Assembly: GCA_038523965.1 (NCBI GenBank)
Contig: JBCBIX010000118.1
Span: 1-7,761 of the forward strand
Direction of reading: 5' to 3'
DNA length: 7,761 nucleotides
From: JAJRXG01 sp038523965
GTDB lineage: Bacteria > Bacteroidota > Bacteroidia > Chitinophagales > Saprospiraceae
Under the pieces are notes generated by a model that saw nothing but the letters and a program-made list of their open reading frames with translations, had not been told where the DNA came from and did not search any database. Shown in pieces: positions 1 to 6,552 of the stretch. A program made the translations under genes and the position numbers. The first letter of the stretch is position 1. Each line of letters starts with the position of its first letter.

Positions 1-27
1 ATCGATCCGATAAGTGATAGGATCTGA

Positions 28-702
28 CTACTTCTGGCTATATCGCATCCCACCGATCCGGACTGCTTTGGCAATCGCCTCGGACTTACTATTGACATGA
101 AGACGCTTGTAAATGGCCTTTACATGATCATTAGTCGTGTGCTCACTTATGCTAAGTCGCTTTGCAATCTTTTTATAGCTTAATCCATCTACGATCCCAT
201 CGAGGACCTCCTTTTGACGAGGAGAAAGCTGCTCAAAATCGTCCTGATCCTTGGTCCGGTCAAATGATCGAATTACCAGACTCGCGACAGACGGACTCAT
301 GTATGCACCTCCAGCATGAACAGTATCGATGGTAGATTTGATCTCCCAAATCGGACTTCGTTTCACGATGTATGATATAGCACCTCGCTGAAGAGCCTCA
401 AAGATGTGCTCAGGATCTTCGAAAGTAGTCAGGATGATGACCTTAGCAGTTGGACATTCTGATTTAATCTTCGGAAGTCCTTGAATTCCACATATCCCAG
501 GCAGATTAATATCTAACAAAATGATATCCACAGCACTGGATGATTCAACAGTTTCCAGAAAAGCCTCGACTGAGTCCGCCTGATACGAGATCTGATATCC
601 TTCGATAGCTTCAAAGAATGATACGATAGAACGTCTTACAATGGCTTCATCCTCAATAATGGCAATGGAAATACTTGGACGTGCATCTGAACTAAGACTC
701 AT
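28..702 (-). CDS. NarL/LuxR-family two-component response regulator
   Basis: This 224-residue protein has the full length and layout of a NarL-type response regulator: a receiver domain at about residues 11-130 and a LuxR-type helix-turn-helix at about 157-215. In the receiver, the acidic pair is E17-D18, the phospho-acceptor is D64 in the LLDINLPG context, the switch Thr is T92 or T93 in ILTTF, and the conserved Lys is K114. The DNA-binding domain shows LSPRQKEVL, then GLSYKKIAKRLSISEHTTNDHV and a C-terminal LHVNSKSEAIAKA helix, all close to the family consensus. No key residue is missing. It lies 40 nt after the histidine kinase gene on the same strand, so the two are probably co-transcribed and cognate. 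The start ATG has no strong Shine-Dalgarno sequence, which is normal for Bacteroidota. The family assignment is firm; the target genes are unknown. Confidence 0.96.
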   Translation of the reverse strand: MSLSSDARPSISIAIIEDEAIVRRSIVSFFEAIEGYQISYQADSVEAFLETVESSSAVDIILLDINLPGICGIQGLPKIKSECPTAKVIILTTFEDPEHIFEALQRGAISYIVKRSPIWEIKSTIDTVHAGGAYMSPSVASLVIRSFDRTKDQDDFEQLSPRQKEVLDGIVDGLSYKKIAKRLSISEHTTNDHVKAIYKRLHVNSKSEAIAKAVRIGGMRYSQK

Positions 703-742
703 GTCACCAAGGTCAGATTATCCAGTCAAAATGACAAGAAGG

Positions 743-2632
743 CTAATATAATAGCCGCGGTCGTACCAATTGTACTTGAAACAAAGCCCCCTTTTCAATC
801 AGCAATTGACCATCGATTTCCTCCGCCCGTTCACACATGTTCCGGAGTCCCTGTCCTTTGGGTTTGTGCGACGGATCGGTCTTTAGACCGTCGTTCTGGA
901 TCGTCATAATGAACTTGCGTTCATTGATTATTTCCACCGCGACTTTAGATGGCGATGAATGTTTTACAATATTATTCATAGCCTCCTTAAAAATGAGGTA
1001 AATGTTCTTTCGATATCTGGTTTTAATCGACTTATCATATTTGAGACCCTGAATTTCCAATTTGAACTCCACTTGATGAGGTAGCAACATGGTGGCATGA
1101 TCTCGCATCCGTGTGACTAAATCTCCGATCGTATCACGACGAGCATCGACAGACCACAGCACATCTCCCATTTTATTCATGGCAGACCGACTTAATTTGG
1201 CAATATCTGAGAATTGATCTTGTTTGGTTGTACTCGTTACCTGGGCAATATCTGATTGGAGTGCGATGCCGGCCAACAGACCTCCCACCTCATCATGTAG
1301 ATCACGACTGAGGTTTGTTCTGATTAGTTCTCTGCGCACTTGTTGTTGTCGACGATATCGGACCGCCAAAAAAGAACCAATCAATAGGCTTATTATCAAT
1401 CCGACGATGATAAAGCGATTACGCGTATTTATAGATTGTAGGTGGAAGGCGACACTCTGTGAAGCTGTGATAGATTGATCTTGCTTTTTAGCCTCATCAT
1501 CATAGTTACGAACTTGATTCATCATCAGTCCGAGGTGCTGTGGACGAAACAGCGTGTCTCGTGATGCACCATATATACGGCTGACTCGATAGGCGTTTTC
1601 GAGGTCCTGACTTTGATTGTAGATTTCCTCTAACATTTTTGCCGCTTCTAATTTCATCGTAGGCACTCCCAAGTCTTGATGAGCGATTTGAAGGACTGAT
1701 TCCAATTTGGAAATGGCTTCGGGTGTCTCACCACTTTCAAAATTCAACCAACCCGTAGTAAAGGTGTACAAGGGGCGAATCGCGGAGAAGGCGATTTCCT
1801 CCACATGTTGCTCAACTACAAGGAGATCCTCACGTGCATCCTGGAGACTTCCCAATCTAATATGGCCCTGAGCCCTTATCACGTGTAGTCGAGTCCAGAG
1901 GTATCCGCTATACTCTTCTTGCGGGCCACCTAATGTAGAGATAGCCTCACTAAGAAGTTCAATCGCTTCGCTTTCACGGTCTAAGTGAATAAGAGCATTG
2001 GCATAGTTCCATACAGCTTCGACCTGATTATAAAGTGGCACCTCCGAATGATGCCGCTCACGAACCGCAAAAATGAGCTGATAGCATTCTGAGGCCTTCT
2101 CCCACATAAAGAAGGTTTTGTAAAAATCACCGAGATTCTGGTAGCAAAATGAGGCTCCCAAATAGTCTCCATCGATTTCAAATGCCGCCAAAGACCGATT
2201 TACATCGTCTATCGCACCATTCACATCATTGGCATAGGTGAAACGCATATGAGCACGATTATTCAGCCCATATCCCAATAGATTATAAAAGTCACATCTC
2301 TCCGCTAAGGCAATGGACTGAGCGAAATAGTATTCACAAGAATCCAATGCACTCCTGTCGATCATCATCCTGCCCAGGTCAAGAAGAGCCTGTGTTTGGG
2401 TCCTGAGATCTCCCTCCTCCTGAGCCATATCTATAGCCATACGGGTCAGCTTTATACTGGTATCTACATCCGCAAACCAGGTGGAGTATGCATACTTGTG
2501 AAAGGTGCTCGCGTTGGGAGACTCCAGATAGCGATGATACAACGAAGCACTTGTCGCATCTTCCGTGTGTTGTGCCATACCTGATGCCATCAGGCATATG
2601 TACAACAAGGACATGATGATGAGAGAACGCAT
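743..2632 (-). CDS. Sensor histidine kinase with periplasmic TPR domain (HisKA_3/HATPase)
   Basis: This 629-residue membrane kinase begins with a signal peptide (about residues 1-20, ending ASGMAQ). An alpha-helical region at about 25-390 follows, with TPR-like helical pairs such as LDLGRMM...ALDSCEYYFAQSIALA and LNFESGETPEAISKLESVL. One transmembrane helix lies at about 407-424 (FIIVGLIISLLIGSFLAV), so the TPR region should be periplasmic and the rest cytoplasmic. The HisKA_3 motif RDLHDEVGG places the phospho-accepting His at H446. The ATPase domain has an N-box KEAMNNIVKHS (549-559), a G1 motif QNDG (579-582) and a G2 motif GQGLRNM (593-599). The usual C-terminal SxxGxGT segment is shortened to EKGALFQV, which may be family variation. 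M1 was chosen because it supplies Arg2 for the signal peptide n-region; M7 is an alternative. A -7 promoter box lies 23 nt upstream. The ligand is unknown. Confidence 0.95.
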   Translation of the reverse strand: MRSLIIMSLLYICLMASGMAQHTEDATSASLYHRYLESPNASTFHKYAYSTWFADVDTSIKLTRMAIDMAQEEGDLRTQTQALLDLGRMMIDRSALDSCEYYFAQSIALAERCDFYNLLGYGLNNRAHMRFTYANDVNGAIDDVNRSLAAFEIDGDYLGASFCYQNLGDFYKTFFMWEKASECYQLIFAVRERHHSEVPLYNQVEAVWNYANALIHLDRESEAIELLSEAISTLGGPQEEYSGYLWTRLHVIRAQGHIRLGSLQDAREDLLVVEQHVEEIAFSAIRPLYTFTTGWLNFESGETPEAISKLESVLQIAHQDLGVPTMKLEAAKMLEEIYNQSQDLENAYRVSRIYGASRDTLFRPQHLGLMMNQVRNYDDEAKKQDQSITASQSVAFHLQSINTRNRFIIVGLIISLLIGSFLAVRYRRQQQVRRELIRTNLSRDLHDEVGGLLAGIALQSDIAQVTSTTKQDQFSDIAKLSRSAMNKMGDVLWSVDARRDTIGDLVTRMRDHATMLLPHQVEFKLEIQGLKYDKSIKTRYRKNIYLIFKEAMNNIVKHSSPSKVAVEIINERKFIMTIQNDGLKTDPSHKPKGQGLRNMCERAEEIDGQLLIEKGALFQVQLVRPRLLY

Positions 2633-2647
2633 TATGCAAGACGGTCA

Positions 2648-2713
2648 GACCTCGCAAAGATATACTGTCGAAACCCCTCTTAACACTTCAAGGATATGAC
2701 CTCCTTCGACCTC
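2648..2713 (-). promoter_or_regulatory. Three phased GAGGTC direct repeats upstream of the kinase gene
   Basis: GAGGTC on the minus strand occurs at 2648-2653, 2698-2703 and 2708-2713. The starts are 50 and 10 nt apart, close to whole helical turns. The first and third copies extend to GCGAGGTC. One copy lies one base past the -7 box and the others lie upstream, as operator sites often do. Chance cannot be excluded, and no binding protein is assigned. Confidence 0.3.
2655..2662 (-). promoter_or_regulatory. Bacteroidota-type -7 promoter box for the kinase gene
   Basis: The minus strand reads TATCTTTG, an exact match to the Bacteroidota -7 consensus TAnnTTTG. It lies 23 nt upstream of the kinase ATG, leaving a short leader. 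The -33 element is weak: only a TGTTA sequence sits at about the expected spacing of 19, and the nearest TTG is 26 nt upstream. This suggests the two-component pair has its own promoter, perhaps an activator-dependent one. Confidence 0.5.
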
Positions 2714-2747
2714 GCCTTGAGTAGCCACATTCAGACTACCCTTACCA

Positions 2748-2793
2748 GTTCACTTCGATCCAGAGGAGCCCTCTCATAGACCACCTTGTGAAC
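2748..2793 (-). terminator. Possible nested stem-loop after the TSP3 protein gene
   Basis: Twelve nt after the stop codon, an outer 6-bp stem GTTCAC/GTGAAC encloses an inner 5-bp stem AGAGG/CCTCT with a 3-nt loop (2762-2774). A further 6-bp stem with one G-U pair lies at 2721-2739. No U-tract follows either structure, so a classical intrinsic terminator is not supported. They might stabilise the 3' end of the message. Confidence 0.25.
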
Positions 2794-2805
2794 GTCTATC
2801 TCAAC

Positions 2806-5007
2806 TCATCGGGGGATGTGCACGATCGACTCCACCTTCACCTCAGCGCCTTCCTGGTACTTGAGGAAATAGATGCCTGATGATTGTCTTGAAAGGTCCA
2901 GCCTCTGGGAGTCATTGGATAGCCTTCCCGTCCACAACACTCGACCTGAACTATCTATGAGTTGGGCTTTGGCCCCGGTTGAAGATGTAGGTAGGATTAA
3001 CTCTCCAGCTTCGACACTCATAAGTGAGTTGGCTGCATGCTTAAACTTCGACTCTTTTGCTGGGACACTCGACACGTTTGCGGTGGTAGTGCAAGAGATC
3101 TGAATATCATCGATAAACTGTGCCAAGGGAATGAACTCATCACCTGTTGTTGTGCGGAAGGTCAGCTTTTGCACAGTTCGATCATCACTATGATTACCGA
3201 AGGGCGCAGTTAGCATAGATACATCTCCATCAGCATCAATCAACATCTCTGCGATAAGATCACCTGACTCATCGACTATCCTCTGCACCCTGATAGTATA
3301 CGTAATATCGAGATTGAGGGGTGGTCCTACCTCGTCACCGAGATAAAAGCGGTCCATGGGATCCACTCCAAAAGATACTTCACCAATTCCCACATCCAGA
3401 CTACTGCTTCCAGACATGCGTCGATAAGAAAATGACAACTCACTGAATCTCTCTGTGGAGACAAGACCACGACTCATAGACGAGGTCACTCCGACTGTAC
3501 TAATCCAGCCAATCATATTGTCTTGGGTCGTGTCATCGTCAAGAGACCCTTCGACAATAGCAACCTGGGCTCCATTACCCAATTCCACTTGCCAGGGACC
3601 CGCCCAGCCAGTACCGCCTGCGAGACCACCAGCTCCCCTTCCAACCTCGTAATCAAATATCTCAATAGCGGACACACATGGGTCGGCCTCGACAATATTG
3701 ATCAAATAGTCCTCTACCTCGCCTGACAAACCCGCCTGACACGGGTCAATAATCCGCCCATAGTGCAAAATAACTCGAAGTCGATAGGTCTGGTCCGACT
3801 CTAAGGAAAGATCAGTGATCACACCAGCGATAGAGGATGCACTCCGACCCTCGAGGACGAGCTCCCTTTCATCTGCAAAGGAGCCATTCTGATTCACATC
3901 CAGGTAAACGGCCATGGATAGCTCACAAAGGTCGTCGATGGTCTCAGGCGCTACAGTAATTGGTATCCGTTCACTCAAGGCCACCTCAATGGGGGTTGGA
4001 GAAAGACTGTATCCACGTTCGTTAGAATTAGAGATCGTCGCTCCACCGATACTAATCTCTTGGATCCATTCCATCGTTGGGTCTGCGGAAGGCAGGCAGT
4101 AATTTAAAGCATCATCACATGCATCGGGAACACCATCTCCGTCGGCATCTATGGTATCATCGCCACCGGGACAGACATCATCTGCATCACAGACGCCGTC
4201 TCCATCTGCATCGTCGACCTCACATCCGCAGGGGCCAGGTTCATCTAAGTCAGGGTTATCAGGACAGCCATCACGACGATCGCAAATACCATCTCCATCC
4301 CTATCGGCATCACCTTCTTCGTCACACGTACACGGTCCGCAGTGATCTGCACTATTGATGAGCTGACCAAGATTGTCAAAGTACTTTGCCACGAAAGAGC
4401 AATCCCCTTCAAAACTTTGGCCAATGCCATTACCCATGATATGACAGATCACCACTGGTCCATCACTGATCGTCCCGCATGTTGTACATGCAGGATCGTC
4501 ATCGCACCCATCAGGAGTATTATCCTGATCGTAGTCTCGGGTGTCATCCTCTTCTGGACAAGCATCCTCGGCATCGCACACACCGTCTCCATCAGTATCT
4601 AAGATCTGTCCTCGACATCTACAGTCGAAGTCAATTATGTCATTAATTGTGCAAGGGTTACCGTCATCGCACAAGGCACCGTCGCGGATGCCCGGGCAAT
4701 TATCCTCGTCGTCGCAGATACCATCATCGTCGTCATCCTTGCAGGTGTCACATGCATCTCCTATGCCATCTCCGTCGGTATCCTTTTGGTCTGCATTAGG
4801 AGAGGTCGGGCAGTTGTCACAGGCATCGAATACACCATCACGGTCAGTATCGCGAGGTGAAGGGTTAAACGTATCTGGACATGGGTCGATGTCATCACAA
4901 ATACCATCTCCATCGCGATCTCCTGTTGTTGCACAAGGGGCCTGTGCAATGACCATCCCTGCCGAAAAAGAGATTATTATAAAAGCTGTTAGTAGTATTT
5001 TAATCAT
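2806..5007 (-). CDS. Secreted TSP3-repeat/GEVED protein with T9SS sorting domain
   Basis: This 733-residue modular surface protein has no recognisable catalytic domain. A signal peptide covers about residues 1-21 (hydrophobic core LLTAFIIISFSAGMVIA). Residues 30-299 hold nine Asp-rich thrombospondin type 3 repeats (core DxDxDGxxDxxDxCP), which in known proteins bind calcium. Two Cys-rich modules interrupt them, at 113-133 (CDDGNPCT...CRCRG) and 187-226 (ICHI...HCGPC). A GEVED domain follows at about 310-437, with DVNQNGSF and the signature SGEVEDYLINI. Residues 446-640 begin GTGWAGPW and look like a LamG-type beta-sandwich. Residues 661-733 form a type A T9SS sorting domain, with LIDSSGRVLW and SSGIYFLKY. 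Secretion through the Sec system and then T9SS, with release or anchoring at the cell surface, follows from family knowledge. It starts 24 nt after the previous gene, with GGAG two bases before the ATG, so it is probably the last gene of that operon. Adhesion or matrix function is inference. Confidence 0.93.
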   Translation of the reverse strand: MIKILLTAFIIISFSAGMVIAQAPCATTGDRDGDGICDDIDPCPDTFNPSPRDTDRDGVFDACDNCPTSPNADQKDTDGDGIGDACDTCKDDDDDGICDDEDNCPGIRDGALCDDGNPCTINDIIDFDCRCRGQILDTDGDGVCDAEDACPEEDDTRDYDQDNTPDGCDDDPACTTCGTISDGPVVICHIMGNGIGQSFEGDCSFVAKYFDNLGQLINSADHCGPCTCDEEGDADRDGDGICDRRDGCPDNPDLDEPGPCGCEVDDADGDGVCDADDVCPGGDDTIDADGDGVPDACDDALNYCLPSADPTMEWIQEISIGGATISNSNERGYSLSPTPIEVALSERIPITVAPETIDDLCELSMAVYLDVNQNGSFADERELVLEGRSASSIAGVITDLSLESDQTYRLRVILHYGRIIDPCQAGLSGEVEDYLINIVEADPCVSAIEIFDYEVGRGAGGLAGGTGWAGPWQVELGNGAQVAIVEGSLDDDTTQDNMIGWISTVGVTSSMSRGLVSTERFSELSFSYRRMSGSSSLDVGIGEVSFGVDPMDRFYLGDEVGPPLNLDITYTIRVQRIVDESGDLIAEMLIDADGDVSMLTAPFGNHSDDRTVQKLTFRTTTGDEFIPLAQFIDDIQISCTTTANVSSVPAKESKFKHAANSLMSVEAGELILPTSSTGAKAQLIDSSGRVLWTGRLSNDSQRLDLSRQSSGIYFLKYQEGAEVKVESIVHIPR
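2809..3027 (-). other. Type A T9SS C-terminal sorting domain
   Basis: Residues 661-733 of the 733-aa protein form a compact beta domain with the typical order of elements: a short strand, AQLIDSSGRVLWTG, then LDLSRQSSGIYFLKYQ, then a final strand and a basic C-terminus (VHIPR). In this family the domain directs the protein through the type IX system and is removed at the outer membrane. Confidence 0.88.
3697..4080 (-). other. GEVED domain of the 733-aa protein
   Basis: Residues 310-437 contain a beta-rich segment with the sub-motifs NSNERGYS, VYLDVNQNGSFADERELV and the closing signature GEVEDYLINI. These are the hallmarks of the GEVED domain found in Bacteroidota secreted proteins. The role of the domain is not established. 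Confidence 0.85.
4330..4449 (-). other. CHI...CGPC Cys-rich module inside the TSP3 array
   Basis: Residues 187-226 of the 733-aa protein begin ICHIMGNG and end DHCGPC. They resemble a short module seen in many Bacteroidota surface proteins, usually written CHxPPGN...HGDxCGPC. Here the PPGN and HGD parts are degenerate. The family resemblance is from memory, and no function is known to me. Confidence 0.55.
4609..4671 (-). other. CDDGNPCT...CRCRG Cys-rich module inside the TSP3 array
   Basis: Residues 113-133 of the 733-aa protein read CDDGNPCTINDIIDFDCRCR followed by G. This short four- to five-Cys module recurs in Bacteroidota secreted proteins. It probably forms a small disulfide-stabilised knot between TSP3 repeats 4 and 5. 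Confidence 0.6.
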
Positions 5008-5031
5008 GACTCCATATTTTGGAAGATGAGC

Positions 5032-6540
5032 TTACTTATTACAAGTTTTGATATCGGCCAGAAAATTGATCCCCGAATCGATCGAGAAGCCAGGACTAAA
5101 TTCCACAGTGTTGCCAGCTGTGAATTCATAGTGAAAATTAGAAACCTGAGCATCCGTTATTAGATCTCCTCCTACCCGATACACTTTTGGAGAGTTTGCA
5201 GATTCGAGGACTCCAGTCGTGATATTCGCAGTCTGGGGACAATTAGAAAACATGCCGCATAAGAATGGGACGGCAAATCTTATGTCTAATGTATCCGACA
5301 TGGTGCTACATGTAGTAGTCAATGTTGCTACGAGACCACCGTTAGTTGCATTCGCACCAAAGTCCAGAAGACTACCTTTAGGTCCATCAGGAGTGATTGT
5401 AACAGCACTTCCCGTATATGACCATGATAATGAGTTGGGTGGTGGATCTACATCGAGTGTGTAGTGTACATCCATAAGTCCCATACACAGAATCTCTGGC
5501 CCCATGACGTTCATTTCCGTGATCTGTGAGAGAGGATCAAGTGTATTTGGTATGACGATCAATTCATCCGACTTGCAACCTGATGCGGCGTTCAATAAGG
5601 TGATGTTATACTCACCAGCTGTTAGATTAGTAAACATCGGTGTGGTCTGAAAATCCATCATTCCTAACTGGAAAGAGTCGGCTCCTGTATGCACCAATGT
5701 AAATGATCCATCAGCCTGCGTAGAATTACAATCAATCGGTGTTGGATCGACCACTGTAGCTGAACTAAGCACTGGCTTACCACAGTCTGGGTCTGCACAG
5801 TCGGTCAGCCCATCACCATCGTTATCAAGTCCATCAGCACATGTTCGAAGGTTATCCTCGGGTTCATTCTTCACCAAGAAAATGCGAACCTCATCGGTCT
5901 CTCCGATACAACCGTCTACATCAGCAAGCGTCCACGCAAGCGTATAATTCGTACCAATGACTCCATCGAATCGAGTTTTTGGATTCGATGCGTCCGTAAA
6001 GCTGCCTCCTGCACCTTCGATAATCGACCAGGTCCCCATGCCCTCAGCATCCAAAATGGCAAAGGACATGTTAAAGATTTCTTGATCTGCACCAGCATTA
6101 ACTCCTGTAGGGTTACTATCAAAGTTCAATTCTAAAGGTGCAGTGACGGAACCGACTACAGTATTGGGCACATAGGTCACCTTTACATTGTGAATGTTAT
6201 AAACCATGTCTGTGCTTGCATCATAGACCTTGAAAAAAATATCCTCGCCTGACCCATTACTTCGGACAGTTAGGAAGGTGGTATTACCCACGTTGGTATT
6301 CTGCACTCCTCTAATCTGACCATTAATATCAAAGGCTGCGAGCAAGTCAGCTGGATCATCACTCGGCACGCACTCGTCCTGTACGATTCCAATCACTGAC
6401 ATCGTATTTTGAAACGAACCAATATCTACTGTCCAATCTGGAGCTTGGGCATGCAAGCCATAGCCAGTTACTCCGATTATAAAAACCAACAAAAGTCGTA
6501 AAGCATTCATAGGACTCATTTGTACTGATGATGAAGTCAT
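5032..6540 (-). CDS. Secreted multidomain beta protein with PKD-like modules and Cys-terminated C-terminal domain
   Basis: This 502-residue hypothetical secreted protein has a signal peptide with hydrophobic core LRLLLVFIIGVTGYGL, cleaved near HAQA (about residue 33). Residues 34-140 form a beta domain with the pattern FQNTMSVIG...LLAAFDINGQIRGV, also found in the upstream neighbour. Residues 145-225 resemble a Bacteroidota PKD/Ig-like module (VNAGADQ, GTWSIIEGAGGSF, LAWTL). A short Asp-rich motif CADGLDNDGDGLTDCADPDC (234-253) resembles MopE-type metal-binding repeats. A second PKD-like module lies at about 345-420 (LSWSYTGSAVTI). Residues 467-500 end the protein with FTAGNTVEFSPGF...DIKTC, a C-terminal domain widespread in T9SS-bearing bacteria. 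The ATG at 6540 directly follows the previous stop and has AGGAG three bases upstream. M8 and M11 are alternative starts that would also leave an intact signal peptide. No specific function is recognised. Confidence 0.9.
   Translation of the reverse strand: MTSSSVQMSPMNALRLLLVFIIGVTGYGLHAQAPDWTVDIGSFQNTMSVIGIVQDECVPSDDPADLLAAFDINGQIRGVQNTNVGNTTFLTVRSNGSGEDIFFKVYDASTDMVYNIHNVKVTYVPNTVVGSVTAPLELNFDSNPTGVNAGADQEIFNMSFAILDAEGMGTWSIIEGAGGSFTDASNPKTRFDGVIGTNYTLAWTLADVDGCIGETDEVRIFLVKNEPEDNLRTCADGLDNDGDGLTDCADPDCGKPVLSSATVVDPTPIDCNSTQADGSFTLVHTGADSFQLGMMDFQTTPMFTNLTAGEYNITLLNAASGCKSDELIVIPNTLDPLSQITEMNVMGPEILCMGLMDVHYTLDVDPPPNSLSWSYTGSAVTITPDGPKGSLLDFGANATNGGLVATLTTTCSTMSDTLDIRFAVPFLCGMFSNCPQTANITTGVLESANSPKVYRVGGDLITDAQVSNFHYEFTAGNTVEFSPGFSIDSGINFLADIKTCNK
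5041..5142 (-). other. Cys-terminated C-terminal beta domain of the 502-aa protein
   Basis: Residues 467-500 show alternating beta positions with the pattern F-AG-V-F-PGF-G-F-A-I-C, ending two residues before the C-terminus. I recall this class as the '3-coathanger stack' or GCX_COOH domain of Bacteroidota, but that name is from memory. The domain probably replaces or accompanies a secretion-sorting signal. Confidence 0.65.
5782..5841 (-). other. MopE-like Asp/Cys metal-binding-type motif
   Basis: Residues 234-253 of the 502-aa protein read CADGLDNDGDGLTDCADPDC, a pattern (CxDGxDNDxDGxxDCxDxxC) known from MopE-type and related secreted proteins. The regular Asp spacing suggests calcium or another divalent metal. 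It is a single copy linking two PKD-like regions. Confidence 0.7.
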
Positions 6541-6552
6541 CTACTCCTGCGA
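6535..6552 (-). promoter_or_regulatory. Shine-Dalgarno and abutting stop/start (TAG-ATG) junction
   Basis: On the minus strand the last codons of the truncated gene contain AGGAG, followed at once by TAG and then the ATG of the 502-aa gene. The spacing of 3 nt is short for normal initiation. Because the Shine-Dalgarno sequence lies inside the upstream reading frame, re-initiation by ribosomes finishing that gene is plausible. Confidence 0.5.

Larger units (their letters stand above)
4111..4920 (-). repeat. Nine thrombospondin type 3 repeats, interrupted by two Cys-rich modules
   Basis: Within the 733-aa protein, the repeat cores are at residues 30-44, 53-67, 76-89, 91-105, 137-151, 158-170, 235-249, 266-280 and 287-299. 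The sixth is degenerate: its DG is replaced by DN. On the plus strand this gives recurring variants of ccatctccatc. The spacing is irregular because non-TSP3 modules sit between repeats 4 and 5 and between repeats 6 and 7. TSP3 repeats are known calcium-binding stalks; calcium binding here is inferred from the conserved Asp positions. Confidence 0.93.

Noticed and set aside
4..24. Inverted repeat GATCC/GGATC just after the response regulator stop, a possible terminator.
   Set aside because: The stem has only 5 bp, the loop is 10 nt, no U-tract is visible and the window ends there.
725..735. Palindrome GTCA-AAA-TGAC in the gap between the kinase and regulator genes.
   Set aside because: The arms are only 4 bp and no -7 box follows; chance occurrence is likely and the genes appear co-transcribed.
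1224..1478. A plus-strand 84-residue frame opposite the kinase membrane helix and His region.
   Set aside because: It is antisense to a well-supported conserved domain and shows no independent coding evidence.
2379..2657. A 92-residue minus-strand frame overlapping the start of the kinase gene.
   Set aside because: It overlaps the kinase signal peptide and TPR region in another frame, starts on top of the -7 box and has no recognisable features.
4111..4920. Regularly spaced short repeats that could suggest a CRISPR array.
   Set aside because: The repeats are in frame, encode DxDxDG protein motifs and vary in sequence and spacing; there are no unique spacers of constant length.
4077..5029. 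Long plus-strand reading frames rich in His or Ser/Pro opposite the TSP3 region.
   Set aside because: They are the antisense of repetitive Asp-codon-rich TSP3 DNA; their low-complexity content mirrors the repeat and they show no domain or ribosome binding site.
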